The translations under genes were made by a program, and so were the position numbers. This document shows positions 34,740-49,200 of a stretch of DNA of 64,000 nucleotides, one piece after another (the stretch's first letter is position 1; every line of letters starts with the position of its first letter). Below the pieces are notes generated by a model, which saw only the letters and a program-made list of their open reading frames with translations, was not told the origin of the DNA and searched no databases. Source of the DNA: Protonemura montana (lineage: Eukaryota > Arthropoda > Insecta > Plecoptera > Nemouridae); NCBI GenBank assembly GCA_947568835.1, contig OX387612.1, positions 5,766,001 to 5,830,000 of the forward strand, given 5' to 3'.

Positions 34740-34995
34740 ATAATCACAGTTACAATCCCTTGCTGATTCCCATTTGTCTGTTATATAAAAACCATGATTC
34801 AATCAAAACTGACCTTTTGATGTTGTACCTTTTAATTTTTTCTGGTAGTTTGTTAAAAATCTTTGCTCCCACGCTTTTTGGTGTATTTTCTGTAATTTTA
34901 AGTCTCGTTCTTGGCTGGCGGTAATTTTGCCCTCCTCTTAGATTAAAATCGTGAATGTCTTTGTTTTTCGTAAAATCATCAGGGTTGTCAAACAA
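34740..34995 (-). mobile_element. Non-LTR retrotransposon (LINE) 3'-end fragment
   Basis: The minus-strand frame encodes a peptide with NYRQPRTRLKITENTP and VGAKIFNKLPEKIK. The pattern G-x-K-(I/L)-(F/Y)-N-K-L-P-x-x-I-K is typical of the C-terminal end of LINE ORF2 proteins of the jockey/CR1 type. Only this end is present, as expected from 5' truncation. It lies between ENPP and a tRNA-derived SINE. Confidence 0.6.
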
Positions 34996-35410
34996 ATAAA
35001 ACTAATTCTAGTATGTAAATACAAGTCATAGTTAAAATCCTGTTCTTAATAAATAGTGCTTTGCATGATTGCATATTTTCTACCCGGTATATTATCCACA
35101 ATCCACTATGCAACCACGTCACGCATTCGTCCCTTAATATCCAATTTCCTGAAATTTTCCACAGAAACCTCTCAAATTTTAGTTACCTTTGGCATGTGAT
35201 CGATGTGCGTGCTGTTGCCGCTCTTACATCAGAAACTAGATTGACAGGAAAAAGAAACGGAAGGAAATCGATGCGTTACATACCGAAAGTGAAAAAACCG
35301 GTTGCCCAAGATGTGAAGAGAACACAAATCTGTATATTATTAGCTATAAGCTTTTTTTCACATTTACAACACATTTATAGCCTTTTCAGACTCCTGACCA
35401 TCTACAATCT

Positions 35411-35668
35411 TAAATAGAGAGCAGGGTAGCGTAGTGAGAGCGCGTCTGCCTTGCATTCGGGAGGTCCCGGGTTCGATCCTGGAGACCGGCTATCCTGGTT
35501 GTGGTTTTTCCGTGATTTCCCACAACCATTCCAGGCCAATGCTGGGATAGTTCCACCACCAAAAAGGGCACGGCCGTCTCCTAAACACCATCCCTTACTG
35601 ATCCCTTACATCCCGTTATTATATGGCACTAGTGGGTAAATACCTGTCTGTCATAAAGGCTAAATAAA
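35411..35668 (+). mobile_element. tRNA-derived SINE with conserved central domain
   Basis: The tRNA-like head has an A box (gggtagcgtagtgagagcgc) and B box (gtcccgggttcgatcctgga). The body has 'ggttgtggtttttccgtgat ttcccacaaccattccaggc caatgctgggatagtt' and 'aagggcacggccgtctccta', and the end is A-rich (ggctaaataaaaaga). The central 'attccaggc-aatgc-ggga' segment is one I associate with SINEs of several insect orders. Not a functional tRNA. Confidence 0.8.
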
Positions 35669-36019
35669 AAGATATGTGATCATCTTCGAGATCTGGGATT
35701 TTAGTATTTAAAGATGAGGTACAGAATCAGAATACAAAACTTAGTAATAAGAATAAATCTAATTGTTTTAATTTTTATTTCACTGCGCAGCTTCGACAAG
35801 ACAACGGGAGATGAGCTGTCCTCGAAGAGATTGAGGGTTTCTCTGCCACATTGAATGCGGAGATCACCTCATTTCAGGCTTTTTAAGCGGCGAAACCTCT
35901 GAACACTCCTACAAAAAACAGGATTGTATCAGAAAAAAACCTTACCTTTATTAGCCACTAGGATGTGGTATTTTTCAGCAAGGTATAAGTAGTAATAATT
36001 ATGGTACACAAAAATAAAG

Positions 36020-36210
36020 TTGGTGGGAGGGCAAGGCTGGAAAAATATGCAACCAAACCGGGAAACAATCCGGGGTCTTTCAATTGCCAGTCGAGTGCTC
36101 TACCAACCGAGCTATCTGCGCACACAAAGTTCCAGCCTCGGTGAATGGGACAAGAGGTCTCAAGAAGAAGGAAAAGCCAAGGTGACTTGTACACGAACAA
36201 GTACTTAGCA
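36020..36210 (-). mobile_element. tRNA-like SINE, reverse orientation
   Basis: On the minus strand, 'tgcgcagatagctcggttgg tagagcactcgactggcaat' (A box and anticodon region) and 'gaccccggattgtttcccgg tttggttgca' (degenerate B box). Its 3' part (gcatatttttccagccttgc) resembles the head at 31305-31400, so the two may be one family. Confidence 0.68.
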
Positions 36211-37236
36211 ACTTAAGAGGGAGTAACAATTCAATAACATCGTGAGCAGACACGGCTCTCTCTGTTCCAAAAATCACGAGCAATTTCTGAAAGATTTACA
36301 GTTTTTGCGTGATTTTTTGGTTAAATTAGAGAAACCATTTTTTTTTTCTTAGATTATAATAAAATGAAAGAGCCCACCAATAAATCTACACACATTACTT
36401 TTAACTCTCAACTCAGTAAAAACAAGACACTTAAATGCAAAACTGGGTCAATAGCCACTTACTTGTTAGAAATCTGCGCTCTGATTACGATTCTGCTCAG
36501 AATCCCAGAAATGAGCGATGACATCGTTTTGTTCATCAAACAGATCGTCTGTTGGGAAAAAAATCAACTATTCAATCAATCAATTAATTCAATCAATTAT
36601 TCTAATCATACTTTAAAATATTTGCTACAAAAGTCAAAATGCTGGTGAGTGACCTGGGGAAGAATATTTGAGAGGTTATTAAAGTTCCTCATAATAAAAT
36701 AAAACCCATTGCAAGTGTTTCCAATTCTAATGATATTTCACAGCATAAAAAGCATCCAACATCAAATCTGAGTTACTCGAGAGCAAATTGCAGTGACGTA
36801 GTATAGCGTTACTACACCTCTCTTTCCTTCTTCACCACAATCAATTTAAACAAGATTTTAACAATGTGCTTTCTTGCAACACAATCTACAACCCTTCTAA
36901 ATCTACAGATATCAGCACCATTCCCCATCATACCACACTATTCACTGAAATCCCTTTACATATCTCCACCAAAATCTACAACCACCTTTCACCTTTGCAT
37001 TCGCTACTTACTATTCAATAATCCATACTATCACCTTGATGAATATCTCCAATAGATCTTCCAACTATCACAACAATCATCAAGTTATCTCCCACTTCAT
37101 CTTTATGGAAGTTACATTTTATTAGGGCCTATAAATACCCTGCTCTTGTCAGTAGCCAAATAAATAAACAAATAAACAAGTAAACCCTATGATACCTTCC
37201 CAGATTTATTTAGAATTTCATCTGTGTCATTGACAG

Positions 37237-40200
37237 TTAAGACAATAACGCATCAGTACCTGGCTGCTGCAACACCTTGGTCCAGATCTCCGAAATGGCA
37301 GCCTCCCGCTTTTTCCATGCGGTTTCCAGGTATCCAAGCAACTCTTGCACAACCTCCCTTTCCTTGTACTGCGTTAGAACTCTCACAAGATCTAAGTACA
37401 ACGCGTACGGATTCGGGGCTGCGACACGCGTCTTTTCAAAGTACGATTCAAACTTCTTTAATCGCAACAACGTTAACGCAGGAGATATTTGGCTCTCGTC
37501 CTCTAGCTCCGCTTTCGAAGAGCCGTTCAAAGATAATTCACTGAAGCCGTTCTCAACGGAAACTTCTTCCGATGTGCGGTCTAATCCGTTTTCAGAAGAC
37601 TCGATCGTCGCAGTTTCCGTTCCGTAAGCCAGTTTAGGTGCCAAAATCATTTTCTCGTATTTTGCGTATTGCGAGACGGCATTGCTGTAAAACAGGGCTC
37701 TTGTGTCGAGAGCAGATGGCAGAATAAACTTGATCGTAGCGAGGATCTTTCCCAAGATCGTAGTTGTATCTTCGTCGTCTTTTGAGGGCGTCGAAGAGCA
37801 CTCTTGGTCCATCCAACGTACGAGTCCTGCGCACATGAATGCTTCTATGCTGATATTCGGTCCCGTGGGATTATCCAGTCGCTCCACTAAAAAACAGAAC
37901 GTTGATGAGAAATGGAATTAACGTGACGTACGGAGGCAGTACGGTCTTTCACCACACATCAGTAAATATTGAAAACTAGAGGTTGATCAAGGAAGGTTTA
38001 CATTCTATTTAATTTTGCCACGACAGTGCATACTACCATAGCGCTAATTTTAACTCTCTTCCCGAAAAATTGCCTCGAAAAACTAAGTTACTGCGACAAA
38101 AATAGAGGATGCGTCTAGGTTATGTTACCATCGTTTCAAATGTTAAGAAATTTCAATACGATATTTCTCTCAGATAACTCGCATTTAAGACTGGTTCACG
38201 CTCAATTAATCTTTATTAATTCCAACCTCAAAGATTGATATACGAGTATCGATATTCTGACTCGCCATTTGGTAACAACACACTCAACGGTTTCGATTGA
38301 GGAGGGTTATGATATTTCACACAAAAGAAATTTTATTCAGCAAATGTCACTTTCTGCTCGACCCTAATTGCCATTTAATATTTCAAATCTGGAGGACCAG
38401 GGGCATACATTTGAAATTGTAATTGTGTCCCATTGATTTTGATTGTATTTCTATGTCACTAAATATTCCGTTTCAAAGCAAATACAATGAAAAAAAATTT
38501 TTTTTTTGTTCTTTGCGTGTTATATGAATGTTTTGGTTTGCGAAGATAAAAAATTTCAGTATTTTCAAGTCACCCCTAAACGTCGAAAAAGAGCGTTTGA
38601 CACGGAGTTGGTGAAATCGGCCGTTAGCCATGACTTTAACAGAAAACGGAAAAGTAGTCGAATATTTAAATAACTCACTGTTAGGAGAAGGTGTCACAAA
38701 TATGATAGCCGCTAGCAGCAGCCGACTACGGGTAAAGACAGTGTGGTAGCGGTAACAAACTTCAAATGCTTTCACCAGGTACACCTCCTTTGACTGATCC
38801 GTTTTCGTCGACAGACTTGCTGCCACGTGGGCGGCTACGCTGAGCAGGACCTGGAAAAACAGAGCATGCCACGATCTTAAAAGAAAAAAAGAAACTATTT
38901 AACAATTAATTCTTGAATGCTCAGTAAAAAATGATAAAATCCTTTTAGAGGCTGTTGAATCACAACTGCTTTCACCCTTGATGAAGTAAGAGGCCTACAT
39001 TTTCTTATTCCCCTCTTCCAACCTATGTTCATTCCACCCAACCCCTGCCTCACTCCTACCACACAGTAGGGAACAGGTTCTCATCAAATTTTGATACATT
39101 TTGGCTTAATTTTAACACATGCCTTAGAATACTTGTGTAGAAATCAATTCTACGCATAAACTTAGAACAACTGGACGAGGATAACTAATAACTTTACCTC
39201 GTTCTTAGCCTTGGGGTTGCCGTCGATGCTGCAGAGGATGCACGACGCATCGGCACTGGTCTCTCCCACCTTCTCCTTGCACAACCCGACAATCCCGTCA
39301 ATCACCGCGGCACAACTCTCCTTTTCATTCAACCAGTGATCGATTCTCTGCGCCTCGAAAGCAGATTTTCGCAACGACTCCAAGTTTTTCATCATTTGTT
39401 CGTGAGTAATTATCAGCCAGGACCACAACTGTAAGAAAATCTTCGTTTACAGTCATCGACATGTTTTGAACGTCACGTTCGTGATAGAAGTTTAGCCATG
39501 TCAAGAATGTCAGCAACGCATAGTCGTGATATATATACGCCCAGAAACTCTCATTGGACAGACCCAACAAAACATTAAAAAAAAAATGTATTTCATGCAT
39601 TTTATTTTATGGTAGGCTGTTTATGACGTCAAAAAAAGTAAACATTGATAATGTAAAATAATATATAGTGATACATGCAATTAACGGGGAGGTGGACGTC
39701 TTTTTTGACACCTCAAATCAGCTGCAGAATTTCAATTTATGTACTGTTAACCTAAAAAAATTAGATGTAAATGCAATTAGGGTGCCAATAGACAAAATTA
39801 GATGTAAATGCAATCAGGGTGCCAATAGGCCTAGTATTTGATGTAGTGAAAAAAGGAAAGAGAGAGGGAGCACAGTTTTACTTTCTTGCAGTATTAGTTA
39901 TCACTTCTCTAACAGTGACAAAGACAACGTGCCGAAACGTCCAAATTCTCAGAATTTCTAGAAATTTCTCAATAATTGCACCCCACGGCATTAAATTTCT
40001 TCTTTGATGAGTTGTGCTCCTTCTCTCTTTCCTTCTGCACCACAACAAATATCCAACCTCTTGGCACCCTAATCGCATTATGAAAATCAAATGAAATTAC
40101 AAACACATACCACAAAACCGTTGAGCCTGTCCACCAAAGCCTGCGCCTGCTTGTAGCTTTGCTCGACGACGTTTCTTTGAATTGCCTGCCCCGCCAACGT

Positions 40201-43200
40201 GGAAATCAGCGAGTAGTTTCCGGACGCCTCCGCTAGTGCGACGGCTAGTTCCAGAGACTTGGGGTCTTTACGGAAACCCTGAGTTCTTGCAGCTTGGTCA
40301 AAATTTCCCACGCTGATGTAACTGCAAAACAAGCGGTGCTCAGTCGAGTGCCCTATTCCTGCGTCCTCAACATACCATTCGGATGGCACAACAGCAGTGA
40401 TAAGCAAATGGCAATCACTATAGAGATACCTATATTAGAGGCAATTTCACTAAAGCCGTTTAAATCTTGCTTTATCGGCATTTAAAGATTCTCTCCGTTT
40501 AGCCAACATTTAAAAAAAAACAATGAGAACGTTTAAATTCATAAACAAAAAGAATTTGAATTTACTTTTGAATTTACAGGTGATATAGAAAGGCTTTGTC
40601 CTACTCCTGTCACATGAAAGAAATTTTATTTAGCAGCTATCACTATTTTCTTTTGACCCTTCTGTCTTTTTATCTCAAGGGATAAACTGTAGCAATGCTG
40701 GGGGACAGTCTTTGTGCTGGTATCTTCTCTCACGGGCTAGACTGTAGCAATGCAGGGGACAGTCCTTGTGCTGGTATCTTCTCTCACGGGCTAGACTGTA
40801 GCAATGCAGGGACAGTTCTTGTGCTGGTATCTTCTCTCATGGGCTAGACCGTAGCAATGCAGGGGACAGCCCTTGTGCTGGTATCTTCTCTCATGGGCTA
40901 GACTATAGCAATGCAGGGGACAGTCCTTGTGCTGGTATCTTCTCTCACAGGCTAGACTGTAGCAATGCAGGGGAGCAGTCCTTGTGCTGGTATCTTCTCT
41001 CACGGGCTAGACTGTAGCAATGCAGGGACAGTCCTTGTGCTGTTATCTTCTCTCACAGGCTAGACTGTAGCAATGCAGGGGACAGTTCTTGTGCTGGTAT
41101 CTACTCTAAAAAGCTAGTTTGTAAGTTTTTTGCCTGCCAACAACTGAAACAAGACGTACCTTTGTACCGCCAGCTCGTAGTCTCCCACGAACTCGGCGTG
41201 TTTAGCCCACTCTGTGAGAATCCGTATCCTCAATTCGGTGTCCTCGGGTAGGTGGCAACGCGCAATGCAGACAGCCTCTCGGTAAAGACCGCCGGAAATC
41301 AACATCTCTATGGCTTCCAGAACCTCGCGGATGACAGTCAGCATCGTGGCAGCGTCCTGTAGTCGGCCCTCATCGCGTAACTGCTCCGCGTACGTGTAGA
41401 CCAGGTCGCGCCACAATCTGAAGTCGTACAAAATAAGCCGTTTACAACTGGGCAATGAATGCAACGAAACAACTTATTTGCCAGACGTTTTGCAACTTAT
41501 TTCTGTTATTTCATCAAGGGTGATAGCAGATTTATATCACCCTTTATGAAGTTACTAAAGTTAACTTCGGGAACATTTTTTGTTTTTTACTAAACCATTA
41601 AAAACCCAGTTGTATAATTTTTTCAAAGCTAGTGCTAAGGTTAGATAAAGTAGACATGAGTCTAAAAACCATAATAGTTGTCTTAGCCGATTTCACCAAC
41701 GCTGTTCAAGTCGTGCTTAGGGAATAAGGAATAATTCCCATTTGAGGGAATTTTAAGGGCAGAATATATTTTCACTTTTTAGGCAATATTTTTAAAGGCT
41801 TAAATGAGAATTTTTTAACAGATTTAGAAAACCAACTCGATCTGCTCTAACACTGACCTGAGACTTTTGCCATCTCTTCTAATTAAGAAAGAATTAAAGA
41901 AATAATTACCTAGAGGACACCATCGGTGCAATGGAAATATGCCAAAGAGTGACCTTCTTCTCCGAAATGGCCTTCTCGAGGGTTGCAGTCAGGTCATTTG
42001 ACCTCCAGAGGTTGACGTTCTGGGCGGGCCCGGGAAGATTCAACTCCAAAAGCTGCTTTTCTGCAAAATATTAGAAAAGGATTCATCAAATTACTAGATT
42101 CAGGCTAGAGAGATCAATACCTATACAGGTTAGCGACAAATACCAAAACAGAGAAGATCAACGGGGCTTTGAAAACATGAATCACTTCATGAATGCACTT
42201 GAACTTCATCTTTTTGCCTTTCTGGCAATTATGCCCTTTCTATCCCTCTCATTTTTTTCTTATCACAACACATCTTTAACGTTTTGCCACTCTAGCTAAA
42301 TAAAACAATAATTTTGGTTAATTTCCTTGCAGACTACTCTAGAACAACTACTTCTCTAGTAGGAACAACATTAAATAAAATAAATACAATTATATGTGTT
42401 CTTTACATTTTTATGTTCCTAGCAATTATATTTTATATTAGATATTTTTGTTGTACCTTACCACAGTGCAGCAAATGCACACTTGTAAGAGAAATACATA
42501 AAATACAATACAATACAATACAAGGCCTGTAAGAAATGGGACCTATTTCTCAACATCATAAGTCTACCAACTAAGCACAAATATAATAATCTTCTTCTAA
42601 ATAATAACAGAAAACAACACAAAATGAACTAACCCTCTACATCCAGCATCCGTTCCATGGCAGCCTTGTCAGTAAAGAAGCCGAGATGGACCAGTTCCCC
42701 AGAACCGATCAGCGACTCTTCCTTTTCTTCGTCCGTAACCACCCTAAAACATCAGTACTCGGTTCCAGTAATTCTGCGTTGGCACTTCCAGAGAGTTCCG
42801 CAGGGCAACGAGCATCTGCTTTCTTTAGGAACACAAATTACCTCTCAAAAATTGGTACCCAAACAAGTGCTCGAACTCTGATCTCCACCGGTCGCTGGTG
42901 TTGCTCTAACCAATTAAGCTAATTGGATCTTTTTAGAGAAGTTTTTAGTGCATTTGATGACAGAATGACAGATCTACAAGAATTAGAACCAGCTGTGAAT
43001 ACTCACAGTCACTCTGATTCCAGTGACGCTATATTACGTCACAACTATTCAATCTCTAGTAACTCCTATTTGACGCTGAATACTTTTGATGCTGATTTAA
43101 ATTGCAATTGCTTGCAATAGGCAAAGTATTTTATTATTAGGAACACAAATAAAAATAGAATAAATTGCAATCATTTACAATTAAAATTGGGTTTCACAGC

Positions 43201-46200
43201 ATCTACTTACTTTGTGCGGTTTCGCAACAGAGCGTACGTGCTCGCTCTCAGCGAATCTTTGCCAAGATTTCGGACTCGCGACGAAACGGGGAAGTGCGAC
43301 TTTTTTAAACCAGCACGTCCGGCGGCAGTGGTGGCACCTAAACACACATTTCAAAACTTTAAGCAAGGCTTGATTTTTAAGGACAATTTTCTTTTCATTT
43401 AGGTTGTGCTCCCTCCCCCTTTCTTTCTCCACCACAACAAATATCCAGTCTCTTGGCATCCTGTATAAAAAGGCAAAAAGCCACAAAAGTTAAAAAAAAA
43501 CCAAAAGGTAAACGAACAATCACCTTCTATTGCGGCCTGCCACTCTCGCTTGGTAAGTTCTGTACTCTCCTTTTACCTTTATTAGACAGTTATTGCATCA
43601 AGTTTCATCCCACCAGCCTCTCTCCCGAACAGAACTGGTCATGTGCACAATTGTCACCCATCCAATACCTGACTCAGCGCAGTGTTGCTTAACTTCGGTG
43701 ATCTCACGAGAACTGGTGTTCTACTAACTATTACCGTTTTAAAGTTATATAAAGAATACACAAGTCTACAAATGCAAATAGGGCGCCAAGAGGCTGGATA
43801 TCTAAATTATAAAGGTAGCAATACAAACCTTGGAAAATCCTCCTTCCTATCCACAGCAACCAAGCTTTGGAATAAGATGCCAGATAGCGTAGTAAATCCA
43901 TGGCCAACAAATTTAAATAGCTTAAAATTAAGATTGAAAGATGCTAGATGTAAGATATGAAATGTAACCTAGAACTAAGAGATTTTTTTTGTAACCCAAC
44001 GAAACAAGGGGGAATAAATAATATTTGTACTGCACGCCACTTTGCGAGAAACAAATAAAACTAAACCAATTCAATTCAATAAAACAAAACTAAGATTTAC
44101 CTTCGACCTGCGCTTCTACAATGGGTTGAGTCGGTTTCTTCCCTTTCGACCGCACGACAGCCAAAGCCGGGTCGGTCACAGGAGGCAAGACGTTGAGTGG
44201 TTTCACACGTCTCTCCGTGCCCTGGCTCGAGACCCTCCACACGCGCAGAGTGAAATCGCTGGAGCCGGTGATGACGAAGTCGGAGTCCATGGGACACCAA
44301 GTGACGGACACGACCCAGCCGTTGTGACCGGGATAGAGGGCGAGCAAGGTCACTCTGCCTCCACGGACGTCCCAGATCTATCAAACGAACCGATTTAACT
44401 TTGATTAACAAACATTTATTTGCGCTAGGGTTTCGCCAACGCGATTTGTGTTTGTGTTTTCTCTCTCTTCAGTGAAAATGTTTGGCACTGAAACTTCCCA
44501 GATGCCCCCCTTCGGGCCATTTGGCACATTACAAAAAACAGAGTTATTTTATGAGAGTAGTGAATAAAGCAAAGACTCAATTAGAGATATTTTTTTTTGT
44601 ATTTCTTTAAAATCACCATCTTTTTTTTAAACACTTAGCCAGATCTGTGGCCAGATGTTATTTTTTGAATGATATTTATACAAAACAAAATTATTTTCTG
44701 CAAAATTTGAATTTTTTTCTTTGTCAAAACACCTAAAAAAACTTAATTCAATTTTGGAAATACGTTGATCGCGTTGAAATGTATCATCCCCGACAATTAC
44801 AAATTATTTCAATCTTTTTTTCATTTCAGCGTTTGCAATTTAAATAAGATTTCATCCTAACTTATCGCTCTTTAGCGCTTATCCTTCAACGTGATAAACA
44901 GCGTTCGAGAATCCCTAGTTGTATCCAATGCAAAGGAGACGACTGCCTCACCTGAGATGACCCGTCATAGGATGCAGTTGCCAGCAGACCTCCAATGTGA
45001 GGACTCCACGCAATCTGGGTGACGCGCTCCAAATGTCCGGATATCGTTGTGAACGACCCCGCACCATCTACGCTTGGCTCCTCTGCGAAAAACAAATTGC
45101 GGTGACGGTATACATATTCAAATCTTGAAAAGCAAGTCAGTTTTTTTAGAAATTAGAAAATATTGCCAGACAAAATTTTAGGATCTTGGAAGGTAAGGGA
45201 TTTATTTATCGTCAGCCAGGTATATTCCGTGTGGCATGCAGATTATCAGAATAAATCTGATGATAAGGGAGACGGTAAGGAGATACCGACAATTATTAGA
45301 TTATTACACTCAAGACTGCAGTCTCCCCTGCAGGATTATTAGATGATTTGTTGTATTTAACGATGCACTCTTTTGACTACGGGTTCTGCGGCACTGGTCA
45401 TTAGGCATTGGTGAATAAATGGATGATGATGAACTTACTCTAGTATAAAAAAGGCCTACTCCTGTCGAAGAGCACTAAGGGGACCACCGGCTTAACGTCC
45501 CTTCCGAAGGACGGTACAACGCGAACAACAGGATTCCTCCACAAATCCATGCTGCCGAGAGGTTGATAAGCAAGGCAAGTGAAGTTGCTGTCCTAACATT
45601 CATCCCTCCAACCTCTCTCCCAAACAGAACTGGTCATGTATATGATGGTCACCATTTAACGCCTAACCCAGCAGGTGTTGCTTAACTTTGGTGATCTCAC
45701 AAGGAACGGCATTTCCAGCACGCCACCCATGTCCCAAAGTGCCAAAACAAGTTTAAAAAAATAAATAAATCATTGTAATCGATGAAATGCTTACTGGAAA
45801 ACAGGTGTTCGAAGTTGAAGATCTTGACAGTGTTCTCTGTAGAAGCAAAGGCCAGAAGATGACAGAGTGGCGAGCCCGTCGGCTCAGTGGTCGTGGCCAT
45901 CGGGTGCCAAGCCAGGCTCTGTATCATTTTCTTGTGCGGATAAACGGTGGCTTGAATGTCAAGGTTGGGCGCGGTGCACAGGTGTACGCAGCTGTGGGAT
46001 GTCAAGGAATCTTGTTACTACTAACTGGAATCAAGCGCAATTCAAACAGGAAACTTTGTCATCTTTATTTTTTGTTTTCATATTCAGTTTCATATACAGA
46101 GCCACAGCTGTAATTGTAAAATTTTTGACGAGCAATCTAGCCGGCAACACGTGATAATGATAGGTCCCACCCGATCGCGCTTGCAGCCGTCCTTTTTAAC

Positions 46201-49200
46201 AAACCTCAACAGTTAAATAATTACAAATAAAAATATCGATACATGTAAATCAATCGTTGAGGTTAGCATTACTAAATATTGTGCAAAAACAGTCTCAAAT
46301 GCAAGTAATCTAAGTGATATTAGAAAACGCAATTTCTTTACATTTGAAAAGACAGTGTCTCTTTCTCTGGCTGACCACCATTTTTGTCGATTTAGTAGCC
46401 ATTAAGCCATCATATACCACAAAAAATGATAAACATTAGTGCCGAGGCTCTAACTAATAGAAAACTCAATGCCAAAACCTACTTTTAACAAATTCGGTCG
46501 ATAGATTCAACATCGCAGATTTTCTAATTACTTACCCGGTATCGGTGCCGATGGCCACCATGCTGTAATCAGCTTTCCACGAGAATTCCGTGACGTGCAA
46601 CGCCAGCGGCTCTCCCTTCAGGTAGCAACTAGTCTGTACATCCGCAAAAGCTAGAACAGAAAATATTTTGACTTCAAACTGCATTCGTTGGCAATTAATA
46701 AAATACTGTGCCCATTATAAAATCAAATTTTTAAAGCATAAAGCATATCCAAAGACAAAATGGAGGTACTCGAAATTGAATTGATTCCAGTGACGTGGTA
46801 TAGCGTCACTAGAATCAGAGTGACTGTGAGTATTCACAGCCTCATGGTTCTACTCCTTGCAGATCCGTCATTCTCATCAAATACACTAAAATCCTCTCAA
46901 AATGGCAGTGTCCAAGTAGCTCAATTAGCTCACCTGCGACAGGTGGAGATCGGGGTTCGAACCCTTGCTTAGGCACCAATTTTTGAGAGCGTATTAGCGT
47001 TCCTACAAGTAAAATACGCTGTCCATAGCAAAACATTTTTACAGTGTAAATCAAATTTCACATAATCAAAATTTCTCAAAAGAAATGCAATTAATCACTT
47101 ACCCTCTTCAGTTTTCTGTAGATTGTAACACAATAGCATGTTGTCACCGCACGAGTACAGAAAGTGCTTCTGATCCGATGTCCGTGAGGTCCCTGGAACC
47201 AGGTACGTAAGCAATCAACGACCGAACGGTTTGACGTGTTGGAAACGCCGGTTCTCGTTAGATCACCGAAGTTGAGCAACACTGCACTGGGTCAGGTATT
47301 GGATGGGTGACCATCATACACATGACCAGTTCTGTTCAGGAGAGGTTAGAGGGATGAAAGTTAGTACAACAACTTCACTCGCCTTGCTTATCAACCTCTC
47401 GACAGCATGGATTTGTAGAGGAATCCTGTTGTTCGCGTTGTACCGTCCTTCAGAAGAGACGTTAAGCCGGTGGTCCCCTTGGTGCTCTTTTTTCGATCTC
47501 ATTTAATAAAACCATTAAAACTGGGTTTTGAATGCTAAGTGAAGAACAGCTAATTTTCTCAATGTTTTGTAACTTGTACCTGTTACTTAATCAAGGGTTT
47601 ATCAAGGGCTTGTGCATAAGGAGAAGAGAAAAGTAGAATGGCAACAGATCTTACCAAGAGAAGAGAAACTATGCATTCAAAATCCAGTTGAAATAGTGAC
47701 CGTCAAAACAAGCGCTAACCTTAGATAAAGTAGACATGAGTCTAAAAACCACAATAACCTTATTTAATCTCCACTCGATGAAAAAGTCGCATAATCGCAC
47801 TCCAGTCCACGATTGATGGCTTAGCGCATCACTCACCTCGTTTTGACACTCCCGGACCCCACCCGAGGCTGTAGACAGACTTCCTGTGGAAGCTCCACAT
47901 GAAGATGGGACCTCTGCCCGGGTTTGCCATGTCGTAAACACCGACCCGTCCCTCGGAAGTACCATAGGCCAGCCAGGAGTCGTGCGTTGGATGCCAAACC
48001 AGCTGTACACCGATAAAACACTTGTTTCTTATGATGAACACTAAAAACCTCTCAAAAATTGGTGCCCAGGCATCGAACCCAGGAAAGTGAAGTAGTTACA
48101 TAACTTGCCGAGAGAAGCGTAGAGATAATGCCAATCTGCGATAGATTTAGTTTTACTAAAGCAAACATTAACCAAACTAAAGCTCTCGCGGCGTACCTCC
48201 GTAGTTTCCTTTCTCTCGGCAAGATCTGTTACTATTTCACTTCTCTCTTTTCTTTACGCAAAAGACTCTAATATAAAGAGATCGCCAAAATGTGTAAGCA
48301 TAATCTAAAGTGTAGCGCAACAAGAGAGATATTTGGAAATCCGTTTCCGATTTCAAAAATTACATCAGAGACTTTGATGTTGAACCTTCTCTCACGGGAT
48401 GGACAGCAGTCATCACTCACCGTGGTAACCCGGCCCTTGATTTTAAGCCACAACGAACGTAGCTCGATGTTGGTAACGTTGGCCATGTTCCAGACTCGAA
48501 TGGTGCCATCGCCGGCACCGATGGCCACCTTGTGACAGTCCAACTTGGAGGCAGCCATGCAGTACACGAATCCGCCCAACGTGGGCAGAGCCAGCCGCGA
48601 CTCCGTCACTCCAGTTTCCGTAGCGACCAATAGACGGTCTTTGCTTGTAGTCCAAACCAGCACGCGCGGTTCCTCCGCAGGCTACACCCAAAGCATCGTT
48701 AACATCCGGGAACACAAAATAGAAACCGAGCATGTATAGTAAGTATTACTATCTATTAAACACTCGGCCCAAGACTGAGAAAAATCTATTTTTCGGGGGG
48801 GTTTTAACTGTATTTGTAAACTTTTGAGGAGCTAGCCAACACCATATTTGACGATATCAGTGACACAAGAGGAACCTAAAGACCCATGATCGGGCAAGGG
48901 GGTCCTGCTGGTGTTCTTCCATTTAGCCTCTGATGCATCCTTTTCGAGAAAGATTGTAGCAAATGGTTAACTCCCATATTTTGGTTTGGCCAAGTGCCCC
49001 TGCACTGCTTGGTGTTGGAGCTCTTGTGTGCGGGAAAGAATAATATTCCACCCTGATATTATATAAGTGGTAAATATTTTATTAAGGTAATTTCCCAGAC
49101 TGCAAAGCAGATGATTTTAGCACGGAATTGACGGGTGCTACTTTTGAATAGCAATTTATATCCAAGATGGAATATCTGTGGCGGCTAAATCAGAGGTTGC

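Noticed and set aside
35417-35490. Possible tRNA gene with a perfect B box
   Set aside because: The acceptor stem does not pair, and the head continues into a typical SINE body and A-rich tail.
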